Shown one piece after another: positions 1 through 12,360 of a DNA stretch of 64,000 nucleotides. The position numbers and the translations under genes were made by a program. Below the pieces are notes generated by a model. That model was not told where the DNA came from. It worked only from the letters and a program-made list of their open reading frames with translations, and ran no database searches. Origin of the DNA: Monosporascus cannonballus (lineage: Eukaryota > Ascomycota > Sordariomycetes > Xylariales); assembly GCA_004154925.1 (NCBI GenBank), contig QJNS01000262.1, positions 43,520 to 107,519 on the forward strand. Reading direction: 5' to 3'. How positions within the stretch are numbered: the first letter of the stretch is position 1; every line of letters starts with the position of its first letter.

Positions 1-1127
1 TCCTTAAAATTTTTCTAATTTCGTTAACTTTAACTTAATAGGATAAAATAAAACGGTACTTTGAAAGTGGTAAGAAACAGCAGAGGAATTAATGGAGGTA
101 TTTTTGCATACAAATTATATGGGAGTATACTTACTAGCTGTTCAGGAAATCTTGTGGGGCGGTGGAGGTAACTAACAAAAAACACCCCTGTGAGTTGTAC
201 ATTGTGCCTTGTATAAAAGAGGTTCGACAGCTCGGCTGGGCCGGCAGACAATGTCCTAGGTGCATCTCGATGAGGGGTGCACAAGGAAACCATTCGTCCT
301 CCTATGGAAAAGGCATGAAGCGACTCATATAAACTGTATCAGAATGCGGCATCCGCCCCTGATGAGCGGGATAATTAGGAACCCTATCCACGAAGGACGA
401 CTAAGAAACCCCCCCTGTCAATGCGGGGTGAGACTCCGGGGGGGCCACAGCGCCAGGCTCCAAAGACAAGGGTTTCCAATTGTCCCATTGACCATGGAGA
501 TTTTACTCCTAATAAGTTAGCTCGATTGAGTTTTCTGGCCGTTCCTGAGATTCCCGTTAGTGACGGAATCTCATGCATTAAAAAACGATGGTCTTGCATA
601 AAATCCTACCACGTTCAGCCACTTACAGCTTACCTAGGTCCACAGCTACAGCTACTTCTTCGTTCTTCATACACCATCATTTATGATGCCTACACCGCAA
701 CCAGTTGTTAGCAGGACAGAAACACAATCACGACGGGGCTTCGTCTCGTGCTTTCACGGACTTCCACTATCTGAATACATCCGCAGTGCTACTACTACTT
801 CGACCCAAGCTACCACATGTATTTTCTAAGCTAATGTACTTGCCCCCTGCTTTTGACTCCAACAGTCCCTGCGTGCTTGTTAGATCACGAGACTCCGTCA
901 TACCCATCAAAGGCGTTCCTGTCGTCTGTCTCCCTACTTGCCTTGTTCAACCCGTACCCCCTTTCTTTCTCGAGCAACATCTTTTCGCTTTTCCTCTATT
1001 CCTTCTGCTTATTAGCTACTTCTGCCTCTGGCTTGGCATATACACGACCACGACCACCCACCCATCTTACGAGGTATATCTTCGCGGCACTCGCTTACTC
1101 ATATAATTTTTCTTCCTTCAGCCTCAC
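1..1127. other. upstream region of the pfk-2 type gene
   Basis: I see no protein with recognisable features here. The first 200 bases are AT-rich. From about 700 to 1127 the plus strand becomes pyrimidine-rich, as is usual for the 5' leader of a fungal gene. A pyrimidine tract ending in CAG at 1112-1121 could be the 3' end of an intron in the leader. The small open frames here start mostly with non-ATG codons and are not supported. Confidence 0.6.
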
Positions 1128-1250
1128 ATGCTTCCGGCCGCTTGTCAAGCTTCTTCTCTCGAATATTCAAAAAGTCAGCGACCATGGCACGAGGACGAAG
1201 CGCTAATGGTCGTGCCGTCCAAGTTGAGGACACCAAGATCTGCGTTGTGA
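1128..1250 (+). other. upstream ATG / overlapping uORF of the pfk-2 type gene
   Basis: An ATG at 1128 opens a 40-codon frame that ends at TGA 1248-1250. It is in a different frame from the main ATG at 1184 and overlaps its first 67 bases. If the transcript starts upstream of 1128, this frame would compete with the main start and lower translation. The main ATG has the better context (ACC before ATGG). Whether the mRNA contains this ATG is not known from the sequence. Confidence 0.4.
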
Positions 1251-2684
1251 TGGTTGGTCTACCCGCGCGTGGGAAGAGCTACATTGCACAAAGGGGTAAG
1301 GATCAGTCTGTGCCGTCTTTACAATCCACCGCTTCTCCTCCTTAGGCTAACCTTCTTCTGTCTTCCTCCCAACAGCCCAGCGTTACCTTCAATGGCTCTC
1401 CATTGACGCTAAGACCTTCAATGTCGGCAATTACCGGCGAACCGACGCTCCCCACCCCTCTGCCGACTTCTTCGATATGAGCAATGTCGAAGGAGAACGG
1501 AGGCGCCGCGCCGCCGCCGAGGCAGCTATTGCCGACATGCTCGGGTGGTTTCGCCAAGGCGGCGTCATAGGCATTCTCGATGCGACCAACTCCACCAAGG
1601 AACGACGCAAATGGGTCCACGACGTATGTAGCCAAGAGGGTATCGAGGTGCTCTTTGTCGAGTCGAAATGTGACAACGAGGAACTCATCATGGCCAACGT
1701 CCGGGACGTCAAGACCACCAGTCCTGATTACAAGGGCCAGGACCCCGAAAAGGCCGCCCAAGACTTCTGCAACAGGATAAAAATGTACGAGAAGGTCTAT
1801 AAATCCATTGACGAGGACGGCGACGAGAGCCACCTCACATATCTCAAGATCTTGAACATCGGCGCCCAGGTTGTCATCAATCGCATACAGGACTACCTCC
1901 AGAGTCGCGTCGTGTACTATCTAATGAATCTACACATCCGGCCGCGTTCCGTCTGGCTCTCCAGGCACGGAGAATCGATGTACAACCTCGACGGTCGGAT
2001 AGGGGGTGACGCAGATCTATCGCCAAGAGGGCACGCGTACGCCCGGAAGTTACCCGAGCTCGTGCGGAAATCCGTCGGTGTGAGTACCCCGATCACCTCC
2101 CGACCTGGCTCCCGATTCGCCATTGGCTGTGGCTTGAGCTAACGATTCTGGGCTTGGAATAGGACGACCGACCATTAACGGTCTGGACCTCGACCCTGAA
2201 GCGAACGATACAGACGGCACGATTCCTACCCTCCAATTATAACCAGCTGCAGTGGAAGGCGCTGGACGAGCTCGACGCCGGAACATGCGACGGCATGACA
2301 TATCAGGAGATCAAAGACGCGTATCCCGAAGATTTCGTGGCCCGCGACGAGGATAAATATAACTACCGGTACCGGGGTGGGGAGTCCTACCGCGACGTCG
2401 TCATCCGCCTCGAGCCTATCATCATGGAACTCGAGCGCTCCGAGGACATCCTCATCGTCACGCACCAGGCAATCCTACGCTGCATCTACGCATACTTTAT
2501 GAAGAAGGACCAGACCCGCAGCCCCTGGATGAACGTTCCGTTGCATTGCCTCATTAAGCTGACGCCAAGGGCGTATGGTACGGATGAGGAGCGCTACCAG
2601 GCGGATATTCCCGCCGTCAGCACGTGGCGCGGCAAGGGGAGTACCGCCAAGCATGAAGACCCTGGTCCGGGTGCCAACATCTGA
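1184..2684 (+). CDS. 6-phosphofructo-2-kinase / fructose-2,6-bisphosphatase
   Basis: This bifunctional enzyme sets the level of fructose-2,6-bisphosphate, the activator of phosphofructokinase-1 and inhibitor of fructose-1,6-bisphosphatase in the cytosol. I read three exons: 1184-1295, 1376-2079 and 2163-2684 (introns of 80 and 83 nt), giving 445 aa. The kinase half has a Walker A motif GLPARGKS at residues 25-32. The phosphatase half starts at about residue 229 and carries the phosphoglycerate-mutase signature RHGES, with the phospho-accepting His at about 235. It later has the THQAILRC segment with the second active-site His. Because this His is present, the phosphatase side should be active, unlike yeast Pfk26 where it is a Ser; it is closer in plan to yeast Fbp26. 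The protein is compact, lacking the long N- and C-terminal regulatory tails of some homologues. The ATG at 1184 is chosen because it directly precedes the conserved core and has a good context. An upstream ATG overlaps it. Confidence 0.93.
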
Positions 2685-5388
2685 ATTGTTACGCAGTCAT
2701 GAACAATGTCCTTTTGGCGTGTGTTCCTGTCATATTAGGTGTTTAAAAGTTCGGGATTGCATGGTACAGAAATGGATTGACATAATTACTGCTTTTCTAC
2801 CGTTTTAGAAAGGTCCTATAATAGCAGAATGAGCATCGGATAGCAATGGAGATGGAGCCCTACCTAAGACCGATGCCAAGTCCGCATCCGATCGGGCCGT
2901 ATACTTGTTCGAGGGACGAACTGGGAGTCGGATGACATGCGGAAGCAAATAAGAGAGCCACCACCACGTTAGGCTCTTGCATACGGGAACACTACAGGCA
3001 CAACGACCTCTTAACACCTCGACGCTAAATGTAGTTCATAATAGGCGTTGGCGAAGCCGGCGGCCTGGCCTTGAAAGAAATAGATATCAGTTGCCACAAA
3101 TCATGAGAAAGAACTCATTACACAAATGGATATGTGCGAACTCCAAGCAGCAGGGCCCCTTTCTCCGGCTTCTCAGATTCCAATGTGTGTCTATTTAATC
3201 ACTATTGCTCCAAGCCCTCTTCCCTCACCCTATATACTTACACATCCCTCTCTTAGCACCCGCCATATCCTTCTCACCTAGGAAGGAGCTCAATGTTGTT
3301 TGGACAGCTGTTTAGACCCGTCCGCCGGGATGCCCGAACATGTTCGCCCTCCCGCAATACCGAACTCACCGCCCGCTCCGCGATGTGCGCTGCCCTCCTC
3401 CTGGACACGTATAGTGTAGTCGGTTCCACGTCTGACGCTAGGACATAGGTGGCATTCTGCTTGCGATAGCACCTAGGTAGTAGGGTGGTAGGTGCCTAAG
3501 CTTTTCTGGGCCAACCCTTGAGGTAGTTGGTCCTACCACGGGTGGTCTGGCTTGTGGCTGTCAGACTATACGAATGTGCTGATCTGCATGGTTGGTTTTT
3601 GGGTCTGGGAAATTAACATTGATTCCATATGTGCGACGGCTTATTACTTTACCTTTACATGAGTGAAGAGGTGTGGGATAAATGGTAGGAGGCCGAGCGG
3701 GCGGGTTTTATATAGGTTACGTAACAGGTGCCTTGCTGGTCTTGGAGGCTCAGTAAGGGTTGAGAGTCATCCTTGGAAGACATCGTGTTGATAGATCGAG
3801 GGTTAAGAAAGAAGGTGGGGCCATCAAACGAAGATGTTACTGAATCACCCCCTGCGTATTGCCTGGTTGTATCTTAGCCCAGAGACATTCAGTCTCATGC
3901 ATATATATCCCTACTTCTTTGATTAGATACTTCATAGCAACGAATGATGTGCTTAGTAGCCATTTCCGGATATATTCACAAATCATTTTCTACTGGCTTC
4001 TCCATTTCCTCGCTTCGTTGACAAAGAGATGTAAAGTCAATGAGCTGCAATGGTAAGAAACCTGGTAGTTCACTATATTATTATAGACCCCCTACAGGTT
4101 ACCCCCGGCCAGGCTATTATCACAAACGCGTCTACATGATGTAAAAGTATATAGTAAACTAGGAGTCAAACTTAAGACACTGAGGAACAGGCTAAGTATT
4201 AAGCATTCTCCTCTAATGAGAAGATATCTGCAAGACATTAACTAAAAATTTGATAAGAGTTATTAGTTGTAATATCTCCATGATAAGTGGGCATATTCAG
4301 ACATATCTCGAACATTACTGAATCCCAAATGTATTACGAGGGCCAAAGCTGAATTTACTATCATATATGCCGACCTCGAGGTGGGATATCTTTACTGCCT
4401 TGACATATGATCGTAATACATGTACATCAATCAGTTCATGGTCTGTTTGTCACGTGCCAAGACGGAATATTTTAGAAAGGGGCTATACAGGGGCTATACG
4501 GGGTTTGTAGATGTATATATAGAGTCCTTTTCCTCTCGTATATTGGGAGGGACAGGCGTTACTGGTCAATTCTATATGCCGGCTACCTTCCTGTGAGACT
4601 GATTCTTCCCGCCTTTCACGCTGTTGCACCCTTTTCCTTGACACTGTTATAGCTAAGCTTTAAATGCAATACAAGAGGGGGAGGTTAACTGGCAATATGC
4701 CACAACTTTCATGCTTCTTATTGCCATATTATGCTCCCGTGACAACCTTGACAGCAAAAGGGAGCTGGAACGAGATATTGTAACCTGGCATTGTCTTTGC
4801 TTGAATAAGAAACACTTCCCTAGGTCCCATTCTGTCCTCAGAGCTACGGAATACCCCTATCTTTACGCTTGCAGTTACGTGTACTTCTCTGTAACTGTTT
4901 GTAATAATTATAGTTCTTGAGTTTCATGATTATATATTCCTCTTTAACCTTCTGTTATAATGCTACGGCAGTTTTCACATCGCCGATATGAATAGCAGCA
5001 GTTGCCTTTTTTGCGTTCATCTACTATTCCTCCTTATTCCCCATCCCATCTTCTTTTCACTACAAACCGCTGCCAACTTCTGCCACGTTGCCGCGGCGGT
5101 TTGCACGTTGTGGAACGTAAACAAGGGAAGTCGCGTTTTTATACTAACACGCCTTTTTCCTTATTTCCCATGTCGTCTTCTCATCACTTCAGATCGCCAC
5201 CACCTTCCCAGCGATACTCTCACCTGAATCCGTCCGTTCTGCCTCGTCTAAATTGTTACCGACTCCCTGGCGTCTTTCCCGCCGCAGTCCCTCTCATTCC
5301 CTTTCGCCTCTTCATCTTTCCACTACCATCGCTGTGCTCCTCAGGGGTCTCGCCGCTCTTGCCTGGTAGCTACTCAACGAACGCCAAC
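2685..5388. other. intergenic region, no gene seen
   Basis: There is no convincing coding sequence between the pfk-2 type gene and the 2EXR gene. A CACGTG palindrome lies at 4451-4456, and an 11-bp unit (GGGCTATACA/G) is directly repeated at about 4480-4503. From about 5000 to 5388 the plus strand is pyrimidine-rich and probably forms the leader of the next gene. Confidence 0.5.
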
Positions 5389-6285
5389 ATGGGATCCATC
5401 TCAACCTTCAAGAACTTCGCCAATTTACCACCCGAAGTGAGAGATGCGATCTGGGAGGCGTACTACCAAATCAAGCTGGTTCATATCGTCCACCCGGATC
5501 CTAACCGCCCACCCAGACACAAGAAAGATCCAAACTTCCTCAAGACCACTTCCGTCGATATCGCAACCAAGAAAACCATCACAGGGAAGGAGCCGACACT
5601 GCTCATCAATCACGAGGCCGCGGATGTTGCTCGTAGGCTTAACCTGACGGGTCCCGACGGCCCCACGGAGAGGATCAATTTCAGCCGCGTGTTGGCCGAT
5701 CCACGCCTGATGGGAAACCAGTTCAGCCGTGAGCTCCACTACTCCAAAACACAGCGGAAGGCATGGCGGAAAGCTACGGTCCCGGCCCGCATCAACTGGG
5801 CCAGGGATCTGCTCTGCGTCGCCCCTATGACAAACTTCCAGGATAGTGACGAAATGCTCTTCTACTCGCTGACGCGCCTACAACCGTATCCGAAGCTGAA
5901 GAGGCTGGCTATCTTGGCCCCGAGCGTTCCCAATCCGAATAACAAAAGGAGCCTGTTTCTCAGCTTCCGTGGAGATCAATTTTACCACAAAGTCCTGACG
6001 AACCTGGCGTCGCTCGAAGAGATCTACATTGTCTATCAGCCTCCCCAGGCCATACCCGCGCAGCTGGAGAGGGATGAGTTCGGTTTTGTCGAGTGGGTGG
6101 ACTACGTCCGGGCAGTCGGTGTCGACTCGACTGGCACGGACTTTGTTCGTCTAGGGATGCACCTGGATGACGCGGTCGAGCTTGTGGAGCGCAATGCAGC
6201 ACGCGGGATTCAGCTTCACAAGGTGGCCTCCGCTGACTGGAGCATCCCAATGACAGGCGAATACAGGAAATTGGAGAGCTCGTGA
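5389..6285 (+). CDS. 2EXR domain-containing protein
   Basis: This is a single-exon gene of 298 aa. Near the N-terminus (about residues 6-25) is the pattern F..FANLPPEVRDAIWEAYY, typical of the fungal 2EXR family (F..LP.E.R..IW). The family is greatly expanded in filamentous ascomycetes and has no established biochemical role. The rest is a globular soluble protein with the usual later family features, such as a conserved strand (KLKRLAILAPSVP) and an acidic segment (DEFGFVEW). The open frame continues 129 codons upstream without a stop and contains another in-frame ATG at 5170. That stretch is Pro/Ser/Leu-rich, pyrimidine-rich and looks like untranslated leader, so I start at 5389, five codons before the domain. 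No signal peptide or membrane segment is visible. Confidence 0.8.
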   Translation: MGSISTFKNFANLPPEVRDAIWEAYYQIKLVHIVHPDPNRPPRHKKDPNFLKTTSVDIATKKTITGKEPTLLINHEAADVARRLNLTGPDGPTERINFSRVLADPRLMGNQFSRELHYSKTQRKAWRKATVPARINWARDLLCVAPMTNFQDSDEMLFYSLTRLQPYPKLKRLAILAPSVPNPNNKRSLFLSFRGDQFYHKVLTNLASLEEIYIVYQPPQAIPAQLERDEFGFVEWVDYVRAVGVDSTGTDFVRLGMHLDDAVELVERNAARGIQLHKVASADWSIPMTGEYRKLESS

Positions 6286-7608
6286 AAGATTGGCGAGGAG
6301 TTCGGTCTCCGGAAGACGCCCGTTATGGACTCCTGGAAACTTACCGATAGCTGGCGCGGGATTGGAAACATCTGAGGATGGTCGCAATGGAAATTTGGAC
6401 GGTATTCAAAGGTTTCACGGTTAACGAGGGCCTTTGTACAGGTTGGCCTCATCAAAGGGAGCCTTAATTTGCCCGCGATTCATGTCTTTACCCAGTGATC
6501 TAGTAATGCGGAGCTTCTTTGAGCCTTCATGTGGCACACAGAATTTCAGTATAATGGATAATAGTTGCTCTACCGTCCCTGAGTTAATCTTAAGAGACAG
6601 GACCCTCGGGAAATTTGTTCCTGCCTTCCTCTCACGCCTGTCTCCTTACGCGCCGGCCTCCTAGCGTGTATCTCCACGTACACGAACAAGTTGCCAGGTT
6701 TAGTGCTGTTCTGCAGGCCTATTCTTAAAACGATCAAGACCCTGCCTGGCCAAATGTTCGGGGTCTCACGGACACCCACGGACACTCTAGCTGTGACCTA
6801 GCCATAGCCTTACTACAAAGGCTAGGGCAGTGATTAATAAGGGAGTGGGTTTTGCATGGAAGGCATTTTAATATGGTAGTGACTCCCGAAACTAATAACC
6901 TAAGCCAAGTTCACCCCAACGCCACGCTTGAGTGTGAAAGAGAAATCACCCTCAGTCGATTCAGCCGGAGAGAGTCTAATGGGTTTCAAGGCTCCATGTG
7001 TAATTAGGGGGGGGATCAAGAAGACCCAGACAAGGAGAGAAGGCCAGCTGCTTTTATTGCTTCGAGTAAACGAATCAAAGAAAGCGAGACCAGTTTCGAA
7101 GAAGCTGTGTGCCCTCATAAGCTCGTCAAGGGTTAACTGGGACTCGTCTTTGCAAAGCCGATGAAGACATACCAACCCAGGCACCTACGATCAAATACAC
7201 AACTAGGTATTTGATTGCTGACTCAAAGGGATATCATGGAGACCTCGCACAATATTTGCCGATGAGTAACACAATTGTTTCCTCGACATGACACGGCTCC
7301 GCAAGCGGTTATGTGGATGGTGGGCTTCTGGCTTCAATTTGCTAATACCCTCAGCCCCCTACGTTGCTATCTATCGTTATCTCTTGATGCGTCTCCAGCC
7401 GTGAGCCCGGGGTATATCGGTTAGCTATTGATCCTGGGACGGGAAAATCCATCAAATCACAAATGGAGTCAGCTTGGTACAAGGATATCAATTTGATGGT
7501 ATTGCTAGAATTCTGCTTGGTGTAGACAGTAAAGCTCTTCTCTTAGCCGAGAAGCTGTAGACCAAATCACCAAGGAATCTCATAAGGTACTACTAATCCA
7601 TGAGGAAC
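6286..7608. other. intergenic region between convergent genes
   Basis: This lies between the 3' ends of the 2EXR gene (+) and the BLI-3-like gene (-). The short open frames here have no family resemblance and no typical start context. It holds 3' untranslated sequence and otherwise nothing I can name. Confidence 0.5.
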
Positions 7609-8321
7609 TCATTGGGGGTTTGTTCTCCACTGCAGAACCTCACTTTCGCTTATCTCCCGCAGCTTGTTGACGCCCGCAACCTCACCGGTGACGGTGCCCT
7701 TGGCGACCTCCGCCATGCGCCCGAGCACCGTCTTGTCAGTGATGGCGTAGGTGACCGATTTGGTCTTGACCCGGATGATGCAGATGCGGGGATCGTTCTC
7801 CGAGCCGTCGTGCACGCCATCTCCGAGATCGCCCAGCCACGCCTTCAGCGTCGGGCTGTAGTACTTCTTGACGACGTCGCGGTCCGTCTCGATGGTGGTG
7901 TCTCCGGCAAAGGACGCCCACTGGCCGGAGCTGTCGTAGAAGGAGATGTTCGTGTTCGGGTCCATCTTCAGCTCGTCCGTTTTGTGCGACTCGGTGTTGG
8001 TCGTAAAGACCAGGTCGAGGCCGCTGCCCTCCTGAAAAGCTATCGTCAGACCGACCCCGTCACGATTCCGTCTGCATTGTGTATCCCAAGACGGAGGGAA
8101 GGAGACTAGAATAAACCAACCTTGCCAGCGATCGCCATGCAGCGAGACACCAGCGTGTTACTGGTGGGGTTGCGAGTTGTCATCATACCGAACTTGCAGG
8201 ACGATACAAACTCGGTCACCGCCTCGACCTTCTCCTTCAGCGTAACCTCGTTATCGACATTCTTGTCGTAGTAGGGGCCGGAAGGCTTGTCGCCCGTATC
8301 TGTGTTGGAAAAGCTTGCCAT
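7609..8321 (-). CDS. BLI-3-like FMN-binding split-barrel protein
   Basis: This gene has two exons, 8321-8121 and 8031-7609 (89-nt intron), coding for 207 aa. The protein belongs to the pyridoxamine-5'-phosphate-oxidase-like (general stress protein 26) split-barrel family, whose Neurospora member is the blue-light-induced BLI-3. Members bind FMN or a related flavin, and the physiological substrate is not established. Visible features are the N-terminal helix (EKVEAVTEFVSSCKFGMMTT), the strand pair TSNTLVSRCMAI and LDLVFTTNTESHK, NISFYDSSGQWASFAG, and the KAWLGDLGDG segment typical of this family. Length and end match the family. The ATG at 8319-8321 opens the conserved N-terminus. It is transcribed in the same direction as the next gene to the right but about 770 bp from it. 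Light control is known for the Neurospora gene; I see no specific light-response element here. Confidence 0.85.
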
Positions 8322-9094
8322 GTTTGCACACCCTTTGATTATCGTGAAGTGGTATGTTATCTGGAAGTAATTGAAGGACGATCCCGTAGATTATAGAGGA
8401 AAGGTATGTTGAGGTATCAGGTAGGAGGAATATAGGAATATATGATGCCGAGAGGATAAACAGCTACCTAAGGCCACCATCACGGTCCCCGTAACTTGAA
8501 GGTGATATTTGTCTATCGTCCCGTCATCATGTGATAATACCCTGCATTCCCATATGCGTTATATCGTCACCACTCATCATTTTCGCATTTGCCAATGGTT
8601 ATTCGATGCGCCAATTGTGACGTTGTACATTCCACAGGCCAGACACTCTAGGAATCGTCAAGGTTTACAACGGTCAGCTTGCCCCGGATTTGCGTAGGGT
8701 GATCTGATCGCGCTACTGCATGCAGATCTCGCATATCTCCCGAGACCTCAGGAGCTACAGAACAGAGAGGAGAGCCTTTGCTTTGGCGGGTTCAATTGCC
8801 AAAACAATTCCAACCATCCGGTTGAATAAGCAACCGATGAATTGTCAATAAATTGTGTATTCCTTACCGGCGAATCGTAGGTTGCGCACCGCTCTTCTCC
8901 TATCGCCATCATCAAAGAATTACATTTGGCATTGAAGGCGATGAGACGACCCCACCACCCCCCTATCTCGTATCATATGGTATTGCTTGCCTCGTAACAG
9001 TTTTTATTTGATACGATAATCATCGAAGAGGGAAGTTGCCGGCGCTCTTAGCCGCCGCAAATTATGGAGGAAATTGGCGCCTTGGACCTAATTA
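8322..9094. other. intergenic region, promoter side of the BLI-3-like gene
   Basis: There is no gene in this stretch. It should contain the promoter of the BLI-3-like gene (transcribed leftwards from 8321) and the 3' region of the oxidoreductase gene. I see no clear operator or terminator motif. Confidence 0.5.
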
Positions 9095-10382
9095 TTACAC
9101 TTCCTTCACAACGATCGTATCCTTCCCTACCCGGCGTGCTTCTTCATTGAGTGCATCAATCTCAGCCTGCACATAGGGTATGCCTGTTTTTTGTCTCTCA
9201 TCTTGGGTCAATTGTTCAATCTCGCCCGGGAAATATATCCGGTCGACCCCGGCCGCCTTGTCCGATCCCACAACCCGCTGGTAGAGATAGTCCATCCTCT
9301 GTCGAAACTCGTCCAGGCTCATGAAGAGGTCGGGCTTGATAGCCAGGAGGAAGTGCCCGACATCTGAGGGCTGTGAAGGGTCGTAAGGACCCGTCACATG
9401 ACCAGCAAATGCCGAGCCTGTAGGTAAAGTCAGTGACATCACGAATTAGAAGATTCAATAGGAGGACACCAACCTGATAGGACTCCGGAAAACACATCCA
9501 TCATAATAGCTAGGGCCGAGCCCTTTGGGCCTCCCATGGGTAGCATCACACCATCGAGAGCCGCGCTAGGGTCGTCTGTCGGACGTCCTTCGGCATCAAG
9601 CGCCCAGTCCAGGGGTATCTTTTCGCCTCTCCTCTTGGCCTTGTAGATCTTGCCCCTGGCTGCCACTGAAGGCGCCATGTCGAGAATGAAGGGCTTGTGC
9701 TCACCGCCGGGTGCCCCGCAGGCAACAGGTGAGACACCGACTAGCTTACTTTTGCCGCCAAAGACAGGAAGCGCGGGACTAGAATTGGTAAAAACACTAC
9801 AAGAATTCACCAATCAGCCTCAGGCGTAGCGCAACGAGGAGTGAGCCCAAGGTGTACCTGGGCTAAGTAGTAATACTCTAACTATGGCCTTGAAAGCTGT
9901 CAAGAGACGTGATGTTGAGGAGAACGGAAAACTTACAGGCTCATCATATCGGCGTCAATGGCCTGCTGGCAGATCCAGGCGCTCATCCCGAAATGGTTCG
10001 AGCGCTTGACGCTCACCATGCCGATGCCGAACTTGCGGGCCATGTCGATGGCGGTCATTATTCCCAGGTGGGCCGCCAGGAAGCCGAAGCCGTTCCGACC
10101 ATCGACCTGGGCGACCACCGGCGTGACCCTCGCGACCTCGGGACTGGCCGCGGCGTCAAGGACCCCCTGCCGGATTCGGGCCATGTACGACGGTATCCGG
10201 TTGATGCCGTGCGTGTCGACGCCCCGCAGGTCGGCGGCTACCAGACACTGCGCGACAATCGCCGCGTTGGACGGCGACACTCCGTTTCCGATCAAGACGT
10301 TCGCGGCGAATCGCTGTGCCTCCTGCGCAGTGACGTATACCTTGGTGTCGTCGCTAGGATCTGACTCGGTCTCTTCCGCCAT
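9095..10382 (-). CDS. Ldh2/MDH2-type malate/lactate dehydrogenase family oxidoreductase
   Basis: This gene has three exons, 10382-9937, 9796-9474 and 9417-9095 (introns 140 and 56 nt), giving 363 aa, the normal length of the family. These enzymes oxidise 2-hydroxy acids (malate, lactate, ureidoglycolate and relatives) with NAD(P) and have a fold unrelated to classical malate dehydrogenase. The hallmark segment DLRGVDTHGINRIPSY is at residues 51-66 with the catalytic His at about 58. A second conserved segment, KRSNHFG, is at about 127-132, followed by SPALPVFGG and the glycine-rich LPMGGPKGSALA. The C-terminus has the SDVGHFLLAIKPDLF strand. The start is the ATG at 10380-10382; the frame extends upstream only to a TTG at 10421. 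The true substrate cannot be told from sequence. The neighbours give no pathway context. Confidence 0.88.
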
Positions 10383-12360
10383 TGCTGCCGCAATTTGAGG
10401 GGGCTTTCTGAAGTAATACAACGTCCTGGGCTTAGAATGGATAGAAAGGGGTGGATATTATTACAATCTGCTCAGCTTTCCCCAGGCGACACATATAAAC
10501 TTAACACGCAGCCTAGCAGCCTCATTAGACTCTCTGAAGTAATGTGTGGAGAAGGGTCATCGCCACCCCGCACCATTCGGGATCCGATATCGTCCCCACG
10601 TCCGCCAGTACGTCAGGATCTCCGTTGTTAGCAAGGGGGCTTTCCCCTACTCTCATATCCGCTATGTTTCTTCTGTAGCATTTAGGAAGTGTCATATGTG
10701 GAACCGATCCATAACATCTATTTCAATTATGTCGACTCTAGCATGGTTCCGGGCGGCGGTGGAAATGTCCGGTACGGCGGCAACGGCCGGTTCCGAACAA
10801 CTTGCCTCCGATGACAAGAAGAAATGGTCCCGGCGGTAGTATACCCAGCCCGGTGTTCACCAACCAGGGAGAGGTGCCTGCAACAGCCTACTACGATCTG
10901 ACAACAAATAACTGCACATAATCTATTACCGATACTACGAACATTGATGGATTCCGTTCACGAGCTTCCGAGGTTCAATCTATCAACAGAGAAGCAATTG
11001 ATTTTCATGTTACAATTCTTCGGGGAACAACGTACCGCAGGGGGTATGGAGACTTGCACGGCGAACTGGACATTTATATTTAAACATGCCCATAAGGTAG
11101 AGGTAATGCGCTGTCGGCGACGCTCCAAGCAGTCCGACCATAGTAGACGTGTCTATCAAGTGCGGCCGTGCGACACGCACATCTTCTACCCTATAGCCTC
11201 ATCCAGATTGACCGAGCCAACTAAGAAATCAAACACCATGCGGCGAAATCGTCCCGAAACGCATAGCTTGGCGCATCAAATGACCGCACAGCAAGAAGGG
11301 CCGCATTCCCACCGACACAGTCCTGCTTCTCCGTCGTGCATCACGCGGGTGTAAAGCGTACAATGCGCCGCAAGCCCGACCTCACTTCGCGCGGTCCCCA
11401 TCGCGCAGTAAGCCAGGTTTCCCATTAAGGTCCGCCGAATCTAATTCCATCCGCACGGTTGCTAGAATCCGTATGCCTAAGAAGTCCAGCTTTAGTCCTG
11501 AAGCAATCACCTCGACACCCAAACTGCACGCCTGCAAGTCCGTAATCTCACTGGCGCTTTCTGGAATCGCAAGACATCAACCAGCGACGTTGAGGCGAAC
11601 CAAAGCCTCGGGGCCTAGCTTTCTTTGGGGCTATAAGCGAGCACTAAGTAGCTAGTTGAAGAATGCTCGGTGGGACTGAGGCGCAGCCGTGCAGGACGCT
11701 GCTGCGGGTATCGGGGCCTGTGGTTCGCCTATATAGGGAACGACCCGGCTCGGGGGCGCCGTAGTGGTAGTGGAAGTTGACTAGCCATGTGGCGACCAGT
11801 TAGGTAGACGCGCGCGTAGTTGGTTCTGCAGCGGGAGTTGGTTACCCTGCGCCACTACGAGGGAACCCTCCAGTTCAGCCGACCAAAGGCAACGGCCTAT
11901 TGTTATGTTGTTTTTGGAAGCATCCAACTGCATCCTAATGGGCTGCTGAATGGTAGGCCCATCGCTAATGGTACTGCATGGGCCCGCAGATTGGCCTCAC
12001 CTGATGCTGATGCTTACATGCTATCCGCTGTCTACAACTCCCTGTTCTCAGAACCGTCAGATCGTCAAAAGAACTTATTGACAGGCAGGCAACAGGCACA
12101 GAGACAGAGCCTTGGGAGAGACTTAAAATTATTAGATGAAACTGTTATGGTAGTAGAAGAATTTTATCATCGGCCTGTATGACCTATGTTGTACATATCC
12201 CTACCTACGATGTGCGTCGCATTCGGTCGGCCGTTCAAGGGCCACCTTAGCGACGTTACAAACGAAACAAAAACGTTCGGGCCGGGTCTGGGCTGGCCTA
12301 CTAACTCCGCTATGCTCCTTTTAAATTGTGTACAGGAAAGGGTGAAAAGTCGTAAAAGAA
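10383..12360. other. intergenic region, no gene seen
   Basis: This 2 kb stretch lies between the oxidoreductase promoter and the 3' end of the lectin-like gene. The open frames (for example 11820-12182, +) lack homology that I recognise, and the longest begins with TTG. I see no RNA gene or repeat. Confidence 0.45.

Noticed and set aside
5002..5388. In-frame 129-codon extension upstream of the 2EXR protein
   Set aside because: It starts at a TTG, is pyrimidine-rich and low in complexity, and the 2EXR domain starts right after the ATG at 5389; it is more likely leader sequence. An in-frame ATG at 5170 remains a weak alternative.
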